Assembly (NCBI RefSeq): GCF_018402495.1
Contig: NZ_JAGYIU010000003.1
Coordinates: 248,001 to 312,000 of the forward strand
Direction: 5' to 3'
Length of the DNA: 64,000 nt
Source of the DNA: Pseudoalteromonas sp.
GTDB taxonomy: Bacteria; Pseudomonadota; Gammaproteobacteria; Enterobacterales; Alteromonadaceae
The position numbers and the translations under genes are program-made. Below are positions 1 through 9,660 of the stretch, piece after piece (within the stretch, counting starts at the first letter, position 1; every line of letters begins with the position of its first letter). A model generated the notes under the pieces. It did no database searches and had not been told where the DNA came from. It was given only the letters and a program-made list of their open reading frames with translations.

Positions 1-2
1 AT

Positions 3-671
3 TTTCAAGGTTATTACTTTGCTCGCCCGGTAATGATAGAGCAAAAAGATATTCATTATAACTATGGGCTAGTAATATCTATTTACGTAGAGGTCATGAA
101 GGCAGACCCTGATGTTAAAGTGATTACGGGGTTGTTTGAGCTTGATGCGGCACTGGCTTATAAGTTACTTCGTTTATTAAATAGCGGTATATTTCCGCTG
201 CAAAGCCAGATATCTTCATTAAAACAAGCGCTGGTCTATTTAGGTCAGGCGCGTTTAAAAAAGTTTGTTAGTCTAATCGTCACAGCGCATACCGTTCGTA
301 ATAAGCCCATAGAGCTCATGCAGATGTGCGTTATTCGTGCACGGTTTTGTGAACTAATAGCCGCTAAAGTTGCTAAGCAGATTCAAGGCGAAGCATTTTT
401 AACGGGGCTTTTTTCACTGCTCGATGCTATTTTGGACAAGCCAATGGACTTGCTGGTTGATAAACTTCCATTTCCGGACGATATAAAAGCGGCGTTAACT
501 GGTGAAAAAAATAACTTATATTATATCCTTGAAACAGTAAAAGCCTATGAAACAGGAAGTTGGTGGGCGCTTGAGAAAGCAGTATTACTGATAAATTTAG
601 ACAGCGCTTTTTTACCAAAACTGTATAAACAAGCAGTACAATGGGCGGATAGTTATAAAGACAATATTTAA
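3..671 (+). CDS. EAL-HDOD domain signalling protein (3' part only)
   Basis: The reading frame is open to the window edge, so the start lies outside. The first visible residues, FQGYYFARP, are the typical end of an EAL (cyclic-di-GMP phosphodiesterase) domain. The remaining ~210 residues look like an HDOD domain, with the 'LLRLLNSG...ISSLKQALVYLGQARLKKF' pattern at about residues 45-80 counted from the internal Met at 33. EAL-HDOD fusions of the YuxH type are known as c-di-GMP-linked or regulatory proteins. No EAL catalytic residues can be checked because that part is missing. The next gene starts 11 bases after the stop, so the two may be co-transcribed. Confidence 0.8.
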   Translation, partial: FQGYYFARPVMIEQKDIHYNYGLVISIYVEVMKADPDVKVITGLFELDAALAYKLLRLLNSGIFPLQSQISSLKQALVYLGQARLKKFVSLIVTAHTVRNKPIELMQMCVIRARFCELIAAKVAKQIQGEAFLTGLFSLLDAILDKPMDLLVDKLPFPDDIKAALTGEKNNLYYILETVKAYETGSWWALEKAVLLINLDSAFLPKLYKQAVQWADSYKDNI

Positions 672-682
672 GGGAATAGCTT

Positions 683-1783
683 TTGCGCAATTATAATATG
701 GACTTTATTAGGGGTATAGCAGTGCTTGGCCTCGTATTTATTAACTGTTTTTCATTTGCTATTTTTGAGCTCAATTACACCCCACTCACAACACCCCCGC
801 CTAGCGATCAGTTTCTAAACTTACTAAGCCTTATATTTGTTGAAGGACGGTTTCGCACTTTATTCACTTTACTGTTTGGTGCGGGTCTTTATATTCAGTA
901 TCAACAATACCAATATATTGAGCCACTAAAAAAACGATTACATTGGCTTATTGTGTTTGGCTTAATACATGGGTTTTTACTGTGGGCGGGCGACATCTTG
1001 TTTTTATATGGGGTGTCAGCATTACTGGTATTACGTTATTTAAGTTACACGAATGAAGAGCTTAAAAACAAAGCAGCGTTTTATATTTTTATCTATTTAA
1101 TTGCGACAGCAATGTTTATGTTGGGGCTCAATGGGGAGCCACTTAACAGAGATTCCCCTGAATTTTTTGAGATATATAATACTTACTACCAAAGCATTAG
1201 CGCTCATTTTAGCCAAAACATAGCAATGAGCGCTTATATGTTAATGGCAGTGCCTACTTTATTATTGTGGGCAAGTGCTGGTTTTATGCTTATTGGTATT
1301 GTTGTATACAAATACGGGGTGTTTAGTAAAGGGGTTACCAGAGCAGCGCTTATTAAGCTTGTTGTGTTAAGTGTATTTCTGACGAGTATACGGTTAATCT
1401 TAGAGCCATATAACCAAGGTATTGGTTATGCCTTACAAGAGCCGGTGAATGAGCTCGCAGCTTTATGTGTTGCACTGCTTTATATTCATTTAATGGTTAA
1501 ATTATGTAATAACAGTGCCCATATAGGTCTGTTAATTCAACAAGTCGGGCGGTTGGCTTTTACTTTATATATAAGCCAAACTATTATGCAGTTACTGTTA
1601 TTTAAAGTGCTTTTCCCTCAGTGGGCGCTTAATTTTAATCGACTTGATTATTGGCTGCTCGCCATTAGCTTAGTGATTGTACAACTTATATTTACAGCTG
1701 TTTATTGTCGGTATTTTAAGCAAGGTCCGCTTGAATACCTATGGCGTAAATTAGCGAAAATTAACCGCGAAAAAATAGCTTGA
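683..1783 (+). CDS. DUF418 (YeiB-like) integral membrane protein
   Basis: A 366-residue, very hydrophobic protein. It opens with 'MDFIRGIAVLGLVFINCFSF', the signature start of DUF418/YeiB proteins, has a 'FTLLFGAGLY' stretch near residue 60, and a C-terminal half of several more membrane segments ending 'GPLEYLWRKL', as usual for the family. About 8-10 transmembrane helices are expected in the inner membrane. The function is not established; transport of an unknown metabolite has been suggested for the family. The TTG start at 683 has an AGGGA ribosome site about 8 bases upstream; an ATG at 698 is the alternative. Confidence 0.8.
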   Translation: MRNYNMDFIRGIAVLGLVFINCFSFAIFELNYTPLTTPPPSDQFLNLLSLIFVEGRFRTLFTLLFGAGLYIQYQQYQYIEPLKKRLHWLIVFGLIHGFLLWAGDILFLYGVSALLVLRYLSYTNEELKNKAAFYIFIYLIATAMFMLGLNGEPLNRDSPEFFEIYNTYYQSISAHFSQNIAMSAYMLMAVPTLLLWASAGFMLIGIVVYKYGVFSKGVTRAALIKLVVLSVFLTSIRLILEPYNQGIGYALQEPVNELAALCVALLYIHLMVKLCNNSAHIGLLIQQVGRLAFTLYISQTIMQLLLFKVLFPQWALNFNRLDYWLLAISLVIVQLIFTAVYCRYFKQGPLEYLWRKLAKINREKIA

Positions 1784-1825
1784 GTAGTTTAAACTATGCG
1801 CCTTTATATTTAAGAAGAATTACCG

Positions 1826-2815
1826 ATGACAGACTTAAAGCGTTTAAATAAATTTATTAGTGAAACCGGGTTCTGCTCTCGCCGCGAAGCCGATAAATAT
1901 ATTGAGCAAGGTCGTGTCACTGTCAACGGTGAGTTACCAGAAATGGGCGTAAAAGTTGCGCAATCAGATGTGGTGCTAGTAGATGGTAAACCATTAAAAG
2001 CGCCACCTAAGCGCGTATACATTGCTTATAACAAACCTGTGGGTATTACTTGCACCACAGAGCGTAAAATTCAAAGTAATATTGTTAAAGCCGTTAATTA
2101 CCCTGAACGTATATTTCCGATTGGTCGTTTAGACAGACCCTCAGAAGGGCTGATTTTTTTAACCAATGAAGGCGATATTGTTAATAAAATTTTACGTGCT
2201 GGCAATAACCACGAAAAAGAATATGTGGTTACCGTAGATAAACCACTTAATCGTCAGTTTGTAAATAAAATGGCTAATGGTATTCCAATTTTAGATACAG
2301 TGACTAAAAAGTGTAAAGTCACTCAGACCGGTGCGCAGCAATTTAGCATTATTTTAACCCAAGGTTTAAACCGTCAAATTCGCCGTATGTGTGAGTATTT
2401 AGGCTACGAAGTGGTTACATTAAAACGTGTACGTATTATGAACGTAACCCTTAAAGGGTTGAAATTAGGGCAGTGGCGGCATTTAAGTGACGCAGAAATG
2501 GCGGTCATTAACGACTCAATTGCTGATTCTGGTAAAACGCAAGAGCATTCCTTGTATGACGATAATGCGCAGAGCAACAACACAGAACAAACCAAAAGCA
2601 ACAACACTACATCTGCGCATAAGCGTGATTTTCAAGGTGAAAATCCACGTCACTCACATGGTCACGACCAACAAAAGCAGGTTAAAAAAAGTAGCCGCAA
2701 TACCCCTTATCAAAAACGCTCTACTACTTATGTGGGTAAATCAAATACTCACAAAGCAAATACTGCCACAGGAAACAAAACCCGCAGCAGTGGCACGTTA
2801 AGCTTAAAAAAGTAA
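1826..2815 (+). CDS. rluF: 23S rRNA pseudouridine synthase RluF
   Basis: RsuA/RluB-type enzyme that isomerises a uridine in 23S rRNA (RluF of E. coli modifies position 2604). An S4 RNA-binding domain covers residues ~5-65 ('[21 protein letters not shown]'-like start). The catalytic motif [10 protein letters not shown] follows, with the nucleophile Asp103, and the family C-terminal '[15 protein letters not shown]' motif lies near residue 185. After about residue 240 comes a basic, Asn/Thr/Lys/Ser-rich tail of ~85 residues with low complexity, an extension relative to the core enzyme that probably binds RNA. The gene is monocistronic, with a hairpin terminator downstream. Confidence 0.9.
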   Translation: MTDLKRLNKFISETGFCSRREADKYIEQGRVTVNGELPEMGVKVAQSDVVLVDGKPLKAPPKRVYIAYNKPVGITCTTERKIQSNIVKAVNYPERIFPIGRLDRPSEGLIFLTNEGDIVNKILRAGNNHEKEYVVTVDKPLNRQFVNKMANGIPILDTVTKKCKVTQTGAQQFSIILTQGLNRQIRRMCEYLGYEVVTLKRVRIMNVTLKGLKLGQWRHLSDAEMAVINDSIADSGKTQEHSLYDDNAQSNNTEQTKSNNTTSAHKRDFQGENPRHSHGHDQQKQVKKSSRNTPYQKRSTTYVGKSNTHKANTATGNKTRSSGTLSLKK

Positions 2816-2840
2816 TTAAGCTTGTGTAACAAAGCAAATA

Positions 2841-2866
2841 AAAACGCAGCCTTAGCTGCGTTTTTT
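2841..2866. terminator. Hairpin terminator between rluF and the RND operon
   Basis: Inverted repeat AACGCAGC-CTTA-GCTGCGTT followed by a T run on the plus strand and preceded by an A run, so it can serve both the converging rluF and the RND permease gene, which ends just downstream. Confidence 0.85.
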
Positions 2867-2872
2867 GTTAGC

Positions 2873-5800
2873 CTACTGTTTAGGGTAATCAATCCTAAAT
2901 ACCACAGTGTATAAAACCGGCACCACAATTAGCGTAAGTATAGTAGCAAACCCTAAGCCAAACATAATGGTGACCGCCATCGACTGAAAAAATACGTCGA
3001 ATAATAACGGGATCATGCCAAGTATTGTCGTGATAGCCGCCATGGCTACAGGGCGCACACGGCTTACGCCTGAGTCAAACACTGCTTGATATGGCGATTT
3101 ACCTTCACTGAGCTCTAAGTTTATTTGATCCACCAGTACAATGCCATTTTTGATTAACATGCCGCTTAAACTTAATAAGCCCAGTAGCGCCATAAAGCTA
3201 AACGGCGCATTCATCACTAATAAGCCTGCACTTACACCAATAATAGCCAGCGGTACAGTTGCCCAAATAACCAAAGGCTTTTTCACTGAGTTAAACAAAA
3301 GTACGGTTACCACAAACATAGCTAAATAACCCAGTGGTAGTGAGCCAAAAATCGCCTTTTGTGCTTTACTTGATGATTCAAACTCTCCACCCCACTGTAA
3401 CTCGTATCCTCTTGGTAATTCGATCGCTTCTATTTCAGCACGTACACGGGAAAATAATTTAGCTGGTGTTTCGTCGCCTATTACATCGTGATCAGCCATA
3501 ACAGTAAGAGTTCGTTTTCTATCACGGCGCATTATTAAGCTGTCTTCCCATTCAATAACAAACTCATCTACCACTTGTGTTACTGGCACAAATACAGATA
3601 AAACGGGGCTAAATATTTGTAAGTCATTTAAACTTTCAACATTTAAGCGTTCTTCTGCAGGTGAGCGAGCAATAATAGGTAGTAGCTGTGTACCTTCTTT
3701 GTATACTCCCACTTTTTTACCTGACAGACTCGTTAATAGTAACTGATCAACATCTGACTTAGTTATCCCTAAGCGACGTCCTTTGCGTTCGTTAAATTGA
3801 GGGCGTATTAACTTTGCACGTTCACGCCAATCGTCTTTAATATTAAACGCACCGGCATCTTGGGCTAAAATATCTTTTGCTCGTTTGGCAAGTTGCCTCA
3901 AAATAACAGGATCTGCGCCAGAAAAACGCGCTTCGATTTTTGCATCGGTGGAAGGACCCACTTCCATTCTTTTTACTTTTAACTGTGCATCTAGCACGTT
4001 ATTAAGTTCATAGTTGCGCACATTTTTGATCACGGTGGTAACGGCTTCTCGGTTTTTAACGCGAATTATGAGTTGTCCATAGGCCGCATATGACTTCTCT
4101 GGGGCATAAGTGAGCATAAACCGTGGTGCACCTTGGCCTACAGTGGTCGTTACCTCTTCAACGAGGGGATCTTTTTGTAAAAACGCTTCTAGCTTTGCAA
4201 TTCCTTCTAGTGTGCTATGGATATCACTGCCTTGGGTATTCCAATAGTCGACATAAAACATAGGAGTACTTGAAGCTGGGAAAAATGACTGTTTTATAAA
4301 TTTAAACCCATATACAGCGCTTACAAGCATCACTAGCATAACGAGTAATGTGGTTTTTCGAAAGTGCATACAGGTATGTAATAGCTTTTTATAAACGGTA
4401 AAAACAATACCTTGATAGGGGTCATCATCATCACTTTGCTGTTGTCCTTGCGTTTGTTTAAACATTAAATCAGCAAAAAAAGGTGTTAATGTTATTGCCG
4501 TTAACCAGCTAAGTAATAAAGAAATTAACAGTACCCAAAATAAACTACCGGCGAATTCACCTGTTGCATCAGCACTGAGGCCTACAGGTGCAAATGCCGT
4601 GATTGCAATAATCGTTGCGCCAAGTAGAGGCCATTTAGTTTGATTAACAATATTATTTGCCGCTTTTAATTTACTTTGCCCTCGCTTTAAATTAATTAAA
4701 ATGCCTTCGGTTACGACTATAGCATTATCAACTAACATCCCCAGCGCTATTATTAGTGCCCCTAACGAGACGCGTTGCAAATCTATGGCAAAGAGCTTCA
4801 TAAAAATAAAGGTACCAAGAACAGTTAATAATAAAATAATACCAATTAAAATACCGCTCTTAAGACCCATAAAGAGTAATAATACGACTATAACAATTGC
4901 TATAGCCTGCGCTAAACTAACAATAAAACCATCAACAGATTTATCTACCTCGGCTGGTTGGTTATACACGGTGTTAATTTTTATACCGTGGGGACGCTGA
5001 TACTCTAAAGCAGCTAGGTGCGACTGTAAATTATGTCCAATGTCAACGACGTTCACTCCACCGCTAAATGAGATACCTAATAATAAAGCTTGTTGCTGAT
5101 TATATCGTACGACATGTGTAGGCGTTTGCGCATATTCACGGTAAACACTAGCTACATCACCTAAGTAAATGAGTTCACTTGCACCGGGTTTTGAAATAAG
5201 TAAGTTTTCAAGTTCGCTTACATTATTAAATTCACCGGTAGGGTGTAAGCGAATTGACTCATCGCCAACACGAATTTTTCCGGCGTTTGACACTGTATTT
5301 TGTGCGCGTAGGAGTTGATAAATATGATCCGCAGGTATGCCTAATTGAGCTAGTTTACGTGTTGAAATTTCAACCATTACTTGTGCTTGTTGCTCTCCTG
5401 CAACAGTAACCTTACTCACTCCATCGACTAATACTAACTCACGTTTAAGAAAATCGACGTAGTCTTTAAGCTCATCATATGAGTAGCCATCACCTGTAAC
5501 AGCATACATGACGCCATAAACATCAGCAAAATCATCGATAATATTACTAGGATAGACGCCTGAAGGTAGAGACGCTGTTTTATCGTTTATTTTACGGCGT
5601 AATTCATCCCAAATTTGTTGTAAGTCATGTTTACGGTAGCGGCTTTTCATTTCTACGGTTATTTGTGATTTACCGGCAGACGATATACTTGTGACATAAT
5701 CAACATAGGGTAATTGCTGAATGGCATTTTCAAGTGGGTAGGTTACTTCTTCTTCAACTTGTTGTGGCGATGCACCAGGATACATAGTGATCACCATGGC

Positions 5801-5932
5801 CTTTTTTAGTGTAAACTCAGGGTCTTCGAGCTGCCCAAGCCCTAAATAAGCAATAATCCCTCCGACTAAAAGAAGTGTAGCGCACATCCAACTAACAACT
5901 TTTCGTTTGATCGCAAATTCCGCAAAACTCAT
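2873..5932 (-). CDS. RND-family efflux permease (AcrB type)
   Basis: A 1019-residue inner-membrane pump subunit with the usual length and twelve-helix layout of the AcrB/HAE family. It has an N-terminal helix with 'FEDPEF'-like 'QLEDPEFTLKKAMVITMYPGAS', two large periplasmic regions, a central 'GALIIALGMLVDNAIVVTEGI' segment (TM4, with the proton-relay Asp-Asn) and 'GLLSLSGMLIKNGIVLVDQI' in the second half. It exports small molecules using the proton gradient together with a periplasmic adaptor. The adaptor gene ends 1 base upstream, so the two form one operon. No outer-membrane TolC-type gene is nearby. Substrate unknown. A same-length paralogue lies at 47947-51006. Confidence 0.93.
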   Translation of the reverse strand: MSFAEFAIKRKVVSWMCATLLLVGGIIAYLGLGQLEDPEFTLKKAMVITMYPGASPQQVEEEVTYPLENAIQQLPYVDYVTSISSAGKSQITVEMKSRYRKHDLQQIWDELRRKINDKTASLPSGVYPSNIIDDFADVYGVMYAVTGDGYSYDELKDYVDFLKRELVLVDGVSKVTVAGEQQAQVMVEISTRKLAQLGIPADHIYQLLRAQNTVSNAGKIRVGDESIRLHPTGEFNNVSELENLLISKPGASELIYLGDVASVYREYAQTPTHVVRYNQQQALLLGISFSGGVNVVDIGHNLQSHLAALEYQRPHGIKINTVYNQPAEVDKSVDGFIVSLAQAIAIVIVVLLLFMGLKSGILIGIILLLTVLGTFIFMKLFAIDLQRVSLGALIIALGMLVDNAIVVTEGILINLKRGQSKLKAANNIVNQTKWPLLGATIIAITAFAPVGLSADATGEFAGSLFWVLLISLLLSWLTAITLTPFFADLMFKQTQGQQQSDDDDPYQGIVFTVYKKLLHTCMHFRKTTLLVMLVMLVSAVYGFKFIKQSFFPASSTPMFYVDYWNTQGSDIHSTLEGIAKLEAFLQKDPLVEEVTTTVGQGAPRFMLTYAPEKSYAAYGQLIIRVKNREAVTTVIKNVRNYELNNVLDAQLKVKRMEVGPSTDAKIEARFSGADPVILRQLAKRAKDILAQDAGAFNIKDDWRERAKLIRPQFNERKGRRLGITKSDVDQLLLTSLSGKKVGVYKEGTQLLPIIARSPAEERLNVESLNDLQIFSPVLSVFVPVTQVVDEFVIEWEDSLIMRRDRKRTLTVMADHDVIGDETPAKLFSRVRAEIEAIELPRGYELQWGGEFESSSKAQKAIFGSLPLGYLAMFVVTVLLFNSVKKPLVIWATVPLAIIGVSAGLLVMNAPFSFMALLGLLSLSGMLIKNGIVLVDQINLELSEGKSPYQAVFDSGVSRVRPVAMAAITTILGMIPLLFDVFFQSMAVTIMFGLGFATILTLIVVPVLYTVVFRIDYPKQ

Positions 5933-5933
5933 A

Positions 5934-7016
5934 TTACAAGCCTCGCTCTTTTTGCCATGGACGAACTTCCATTGCTTGCTCTAGAGTATGTACACCTGCG
6001 GCAACTATTGTGTCACCATGATTTAGTCCATTTAATATTTCAATCGTATCTTGATGAAGGCGACCTACAGTAACTGCTTGCTTTGATACGGTTGAGCTTT
6101 GTTTGTCATAAAGCCAAACATAGCTGTTATTATTAATGTTATTTGTTGGCTCGGAAAATACAGCTTTAACAGGTACTAAAACAAAAGGAGAGTGTGAATC
6201 TGTTATTTGACTGATATCAATATCAACACGAGCTGTCATGCCTGCGAGTAAATTAAAATCAGTGGGTATAGGTAATGAAAAAACAACTTTATAACTGAGC
6301 GTTGCTGGATCGGCTTGAGTATCAAACTCCTTAATTGTCAGAGTATATGATTTACTATCGTATCCATCAAATATCACTGTTGGCTGATAGTCTGTATCTT
6401 TATTTATGCGAGCAATCAGCCTTTCAGGAACATTGATAACAACATCCATAAAGTCACGTGTTTCTAAACGCAAAACGTTTTGTTTGGCTTGAATGCTTTC
6501 AAAGTTTTTTACAAATACTTTAGCCACGGTGCCAGTAAATGGGGCGCGAAGCTCGCTATATTCTAAATTAGTTTTTGCAATTTTAAACGCTGATTCGGCC
6601 ACTTGTTCATTGGCAACGGCTTGATCAAGCTCGGATTGACTGGTGATGTTTTTGTCGAATAGTTTTTTAATGCGTTTAAGTTGTGACTTAGCCAGTTCAT
6701 AACGTGCTTTACGCTCGTTATATTGTAATTGAAAATCTTCTGGGTCTAATTTAGCTAACAGCTGTCCTTTTTTAACTTCCTCGCCAGCTAATACCGGAAA
6801 CTCAACCAACTCACCATTAACTCTAAAAGCAAGGTAAGAGCCTTGGTTTGCAACGACCTCAGCGGGGAAACTACGTATGTTTGTTTGCGAGTCGTGTCCA
6901 ATATTAAATAACTTAACAGGACGGATAGGTTCTTTTTTAACAATTTTTTCGGGCTCCGAGCAACCTATTAAACTAAGTAATGTCGCAGATAGTAAGCATA
7001 AGCGAAACAGTGACAT
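5934..7016 (-). CDS. RND efflux periplasmic adaptor (membrane fusion protein)
   Basis: A 360-residue lipoprotein: a signal peptide with lipobox LIGC (Cys19) is followed by the family start 'RPVKLFNIG'. The HlyD/AcrA layout is clear: a lipoyl half-motif 'GELVEFPVLAGEEVKKGQLLAKLDP', an alpha-helical hairpin at ~85-135, the second lipoyl half 'LRAPFTGTVAKVFV', then beta-barrel and membrane-proximal domains ending 'MEVRPW'. It bridges the RND permease encoded immediately downstream to an outer-membrane channel encoded elsewhere. It is transcribed divergently from the LysR regulator, the usual arrangement for local control. Confidence 0.92.
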   Translation of the reverse strand: MSLFRLCLLSATLLSLIGCSEPEKIVKKEPIRPVKLFNIGHDSQTNIRSFPAEVVANQGSYLAFRVNGELVEFPVLAGEEVKKGQLLAKLDPEDFQLQYNERKARYELAKSQLKRIKKLFDKNITSQSELDQAVANEQVAESAFKIAKTNLEYSELRAPFTGTVAKVFVKNFESIQAKQNVLRLETRDFMDVVINVPERLIARINKDTDYQPTVIFDGYDSKSYTLTIKEFDTQADPATLSYKVVFSLPIPTDFNLLAGMTARVDIDISQITDSHSPFVLVPVKAVFSEPTNNINNNSYVWLYDKQSSTVSKQAVTVGRLHQDTIEILNGLNHGDTIVAAGVHTLEQAMEVRPWQKERGL

Positions 7017-7050
7017 GATATCTCCATGATAAAAAAGCTAAATTAGTCAA

Positions 7051-7066
7051 TGCAGCATACGCTGCA
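7051..7066. promoter_or_regulatory. Palindrome in the RND/lysR divergent intergenic region
   Basis: TGCAGC-ATAC-GCTGCA, a perfect 6-bp-arm palindrome with T and A at its outer ends, sits in the 120-bp gap between the adaptor gene and the LysR gene. LysR-type regulators commonly bind such dyads between divergent genes. Assignment as the operator is inference. Confidence 0.4.
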
Positions 7067-7136
7067 AACATATAAAATAAAAATCATTAAATTTTAGAAA
7101 CTCAATAAGTTTTCCTTATGATGTATTGGACTGGCT

Positions 7137-8039
7137 ATGAAACTTAATCAATTACAAATTTTAGACGCTATCGTGCAAAGTGCTAGCCTAAGCGGAGCAG
7201 CATTAAAGTTACATAAAACGCAGCCAGCATTAACTCTGGCGATTAAAAACTTAGAGACGAAATTAGGTTTTGATCTGCTTGACCGTTCTAAATATCGATT
7301 ACAACTTACTGAAAAAGGGCGTATTTTCCACCGTGAAGCGAAACAGCTTTTAAACGCGAACGAGCAGCTTACACAGCTTGCAACTGAGCTGGCATTAGGT
7401 AATGAAGCACAATTTAGAATTTGTTATGAACAAATTTGTCATGTGCAAAGTTACAACGAGATTATAAGTAATACTTTTAAGCATTTTGCTAGTACGGAGT
7501 TTCGTTTAACCAGTGGTAAACGCTTTATGTCTTTGGAGCAAGTTAATAACGGTCAAGCAGAGCTTGGTATAGGCCCTTGGTTTGATTTGTTTCATGCCAC
7601 CGGCGATTTAGAAAGCTTACCGATAGGCAAGCTTGATATAGGTATTGTGGGCGCTAAAGAGTTTTTACCGCAGCAGCTTACCTATGATGAGCTACAGCAT
7701 TATCCTTGTTTAGCGATGTTTGAAAGTGGCTTGAGTATAGACAGCGATAGGCTTTCTTATTCTAAAGGAGCTGCAGTGATGAAAATAGATGATATAGCTA
7801 CTTTGAAGTCGTTTTTACTCTCAGGGGCAGGATGGGCAATGATGAGCTTGGGCCATTGTAAAAAAGAAATTGCTGCAGGTTCATTACAACAAATAATAGT
7901 AACTGATAGAGAGCATCAATTTAGTGCACAAATTCGTGCTTTTCGTCAACATGCTATGCACCATGGTCCTGTTGCCCGTAAAATTTGGCAGCAATTCAAA
8001 TTACTCAGTCAGGAGTATTCAAACAATAATGGACGTTAA
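7137..8039 (+). CDS. LysR-family transcriptional regulator
   Basis: 300 residues, normal for the family. The N-terminal winged helix-turn-helix (residues ~1-60) reads 'LNQLQILDAIVQSASLSGAA...TQPALTLAIKNLETKLGFDLLDR', with 'LTEKGRIFHREA' closing it. The rest is the co-inducer-binding domain, with 'QAELGIGPW' and 'PIGKLDIGIVG' segments. The gene diverges from the MFP-RND operon, so it probably regulates that pump. It overlaps the next gene (the broken alkyltransferase-like gene) by 11 bases, so the two were likely co-transcribed. Confidence 0.9.
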   Translation: MKLNQLQILDAIVQSASLSGAALKLHKTQPALTLAIKNLETKLGFDLLDRSKYRLQLTEKGRIFHREAKQLLNANEQLTQLATELALGNEAQFRICYEQICHVQSYNEIISNTFKHFASTEFRLTSGKRFMSLEQVNNGQAELGIGPWFDLFHATGDLESLPIGKLDIGIVGAKEFLPQQLTYDELQHYPCLAMFESGLSIDSDRLSYSKGAAVMKIDDIATLKSFLLSGAGWAMMSLGHCKKEIAAGSLQQIIVTDREHQFSAQIRAFRQHAMHHGPVARKIWQQFKLLSQEYSNNNGR

Positions 8040-8334
8040 TAAAGAAACGATTATGTATACTATTATTGCTAGCATACCTATGGGATGTGTTGCCAGTTAT
8101 GGCCAAGTCGCAGCGCTTGCAGGCTATCCCAATAATGCATGACTCGTTGGTCGATTATTAAAAGAAATGCCAAAAGATTCGACCATCCTTTGGCATCGAG
8201 TGGTCAATAGCCAAGGTAAGATATCGTTTCCGGAAGGAAGTGATAAATATCAAGAACATCGACAAAAGCTGTTATTAGAATGTGTCAGTTTTAAGAAAAA
8301 TAAAATGAATATTCGCGAGTATAGGTGGGAGTGA
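8029..8334 (+). pseudogene. Alkyltransferase-like protein (ATL/YbaZ type) interrupted by one TGA
   Basis: Translating 8029-8334 gives a full-length (~101-residue) ATL protein broken by one in-frame TGA at 8140-8142. Upstream of it reads 'IPMGCVASYGQVAALAGYPNNA', downstream 'LVGRLLKEMPKDS...LWHRVVN', and the frame ends 'REYRWE', like YbaZ. ATLs bind O6-alkylguanine in DNA and hand it to excision repair; Trp replaces the catalytic Cys of the methyltransferase motif (here LWHRV). The stop stands where relatives usually have Arg, so a single CGA-to-TGA change explains it. No frameshift is needed and both halves are conserved, so the inactivation is recent, or it is a sequencing error. Confidence 0.85.
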
Positions 8335-8726
8335 TATGACCACTCTCGGCAGATAAGTACCCGTGTAGGTCGGATAAGCGAAGCGCCATTCGAAAAAGTA
8401 AAATACCTTGCCAATAATTCTCAGCATTTTATGTTGTCGAGCGGCTAGAGAGTGCCAGAAGCTGACGTTTCAAAGCATGAACATGAAACTCAGTTGGGTG
8501 GCGCCTTCGGCTTAACCAATCTACCGCTTGACGTAGGTCGGGATAAAGCGCGCAGCGCCGCTATCCGACACAAACGATGAATTGAACTAGAAATAACCCA
8601 ACTTACCGCGTTGTTATTCGACTCAGCGAGAGCCGAGGGTCAGAGAGCCGAGGGTCAAATCTTGACTTCAGACATCATAACTTTTGACTGACCGGTTATC
8701 GCTCAAACCAGACCATTCTAAATGGC
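8335..8726. repeat. Gene-free stretch with REP-like palindromes and a 15-bp tandem repeat
   Basis: No credible gene. Two copies of a GTAGGTCGG(G)ATAA-type element are present, at about 8364-8391 and 8533-8569. The second is palindromic (GTCGGGATA...AGCGC-gca-GCGC...TATCCGAC), like the REP/BIME-type repeats found between genes in many gammaproteobacteria. A perfect tandem pair of GAGAGCCGAGGGTCA occupies 8628-8657. The stretch lies between a decayed gene and a convergent hemolysin III gene. Confidence 0.6.
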
Positions 8727-9380
8727 TTAACCAGCCTTATAAACATAATTACTGATCGAAATGTAATGACATATACACCCGCCTATAACAAAAAGATGCC
8801 AAATTGCATGGCTATACTGAGTGCTTTTGGCGCTGTAAAACAATGTACCCACGCTATAAAAAAAACCGCCAGTAAGCAGCCAGTAAAGTGCGTTGATAGG
8901 TAAGTTTGAGTAAAGTGGGTATATAATTGCCAGTGCAAACCACCCCATCAATAAATAGGTAGCGAGTGATACTTTTTTATTACCATTTTTAACAAGCAGT
9001 TTATAAGCAACGCCAGCTAAAGCCACTGTCCAAATAAATACCAAGGTAGCCCAGGACCAAACTCCAGACAAAGAGAGTAATAAAAAAGGGGTATATGTGC
9101 CAGCAATAAGCATATAAATAGCACAGTGGTCACACTTTTTGTAAAACGCTCTTAATTTAGGGCGAACACTGGCGTGATAAAGTGTAGAGAACAAAAATAA
9201 AATAAATAAGCTGCTGCCATAAACGACTGTGCTGGCGTAACCTTTCACAGTGTTAGCTTGTTTAAATAAATCCCAAATTACAAACGTAGCAAATAAAATA
9301 CCTAAAGCATGGCTAACAACATTTAATAGCTCTTCTTTTTTTGAATAGGGCGCTTCAACAGACATAACAGATCTTACCAC
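8727..9380 (-). CDS. Hemolysin III family (PAQR/YqfA-type) membrane protein
   Basis: 217 residues with about seven transmembrane helices. It shows the family residues: an early 'KEELLNVVSHALGI', 'FLFSTLYHAS' (conserved Ser and His), 'KCDHCAIYMLIAGTYTPF' (Asp/His) and 'SHAIWHLFVIGGCICHY' near the C-terminus, which supply the putative metal site of PAQR-like proteins. The name comes from a Bacillus protein; the bacterial role is not settled (membrane lipid homeostasis or hydrolase activity have been proposed). The gene is monocistronic, as its neighbours run in the opposite direction. Confidence 0.88.
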   Translation of the reverse strand: MVRSVMSVEAPYSKKEELLNVVSHALGILFATFVIWDLFKQANTVKGYASTVVYGSSLFILFLFSTLYHASVRPKLRAFYKKCDHCAIYMLIAGTYTPFLLLSLSGVWSWATLVFIWTVALAGVAYKLLVKNGNKKVSLATYLLMGWFALAIIYPLYSNLPINALYWLLTGGFFYSVGTLFYSAKSTQYSHAIWHLFVIGGCICHYISISNYVYKAG

Positions 9381-9660
9381 TTATAATTTGGTGATTAGTG
9401 TACAAGTGTGCGCTGAAATTATCAATTGAGAATTGATTGAATGACGCTGTCAGATTATGGATTAAGGTATGTTATAAAATACACTACTATTTGGTTATAT
9501 TTTTTAAGTTATTAGTTAAATTAACTAATCCATATTTTTAAATCTTAACCTTTTTATTCTATATTGTTATAAAACAATGGCTTATTTATTTGCTTCTTTA
9601 TGGCACAGCCCTTGATTGTATCTAGGTGTATTAACCAATAAACAAACAAGGAATAACATT

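Noticed and set aside
4701..5000. Long open frames opposite the two RND permease genes
   Set aside because: They are the reverse frames of conserved coding sequence and have no family features.
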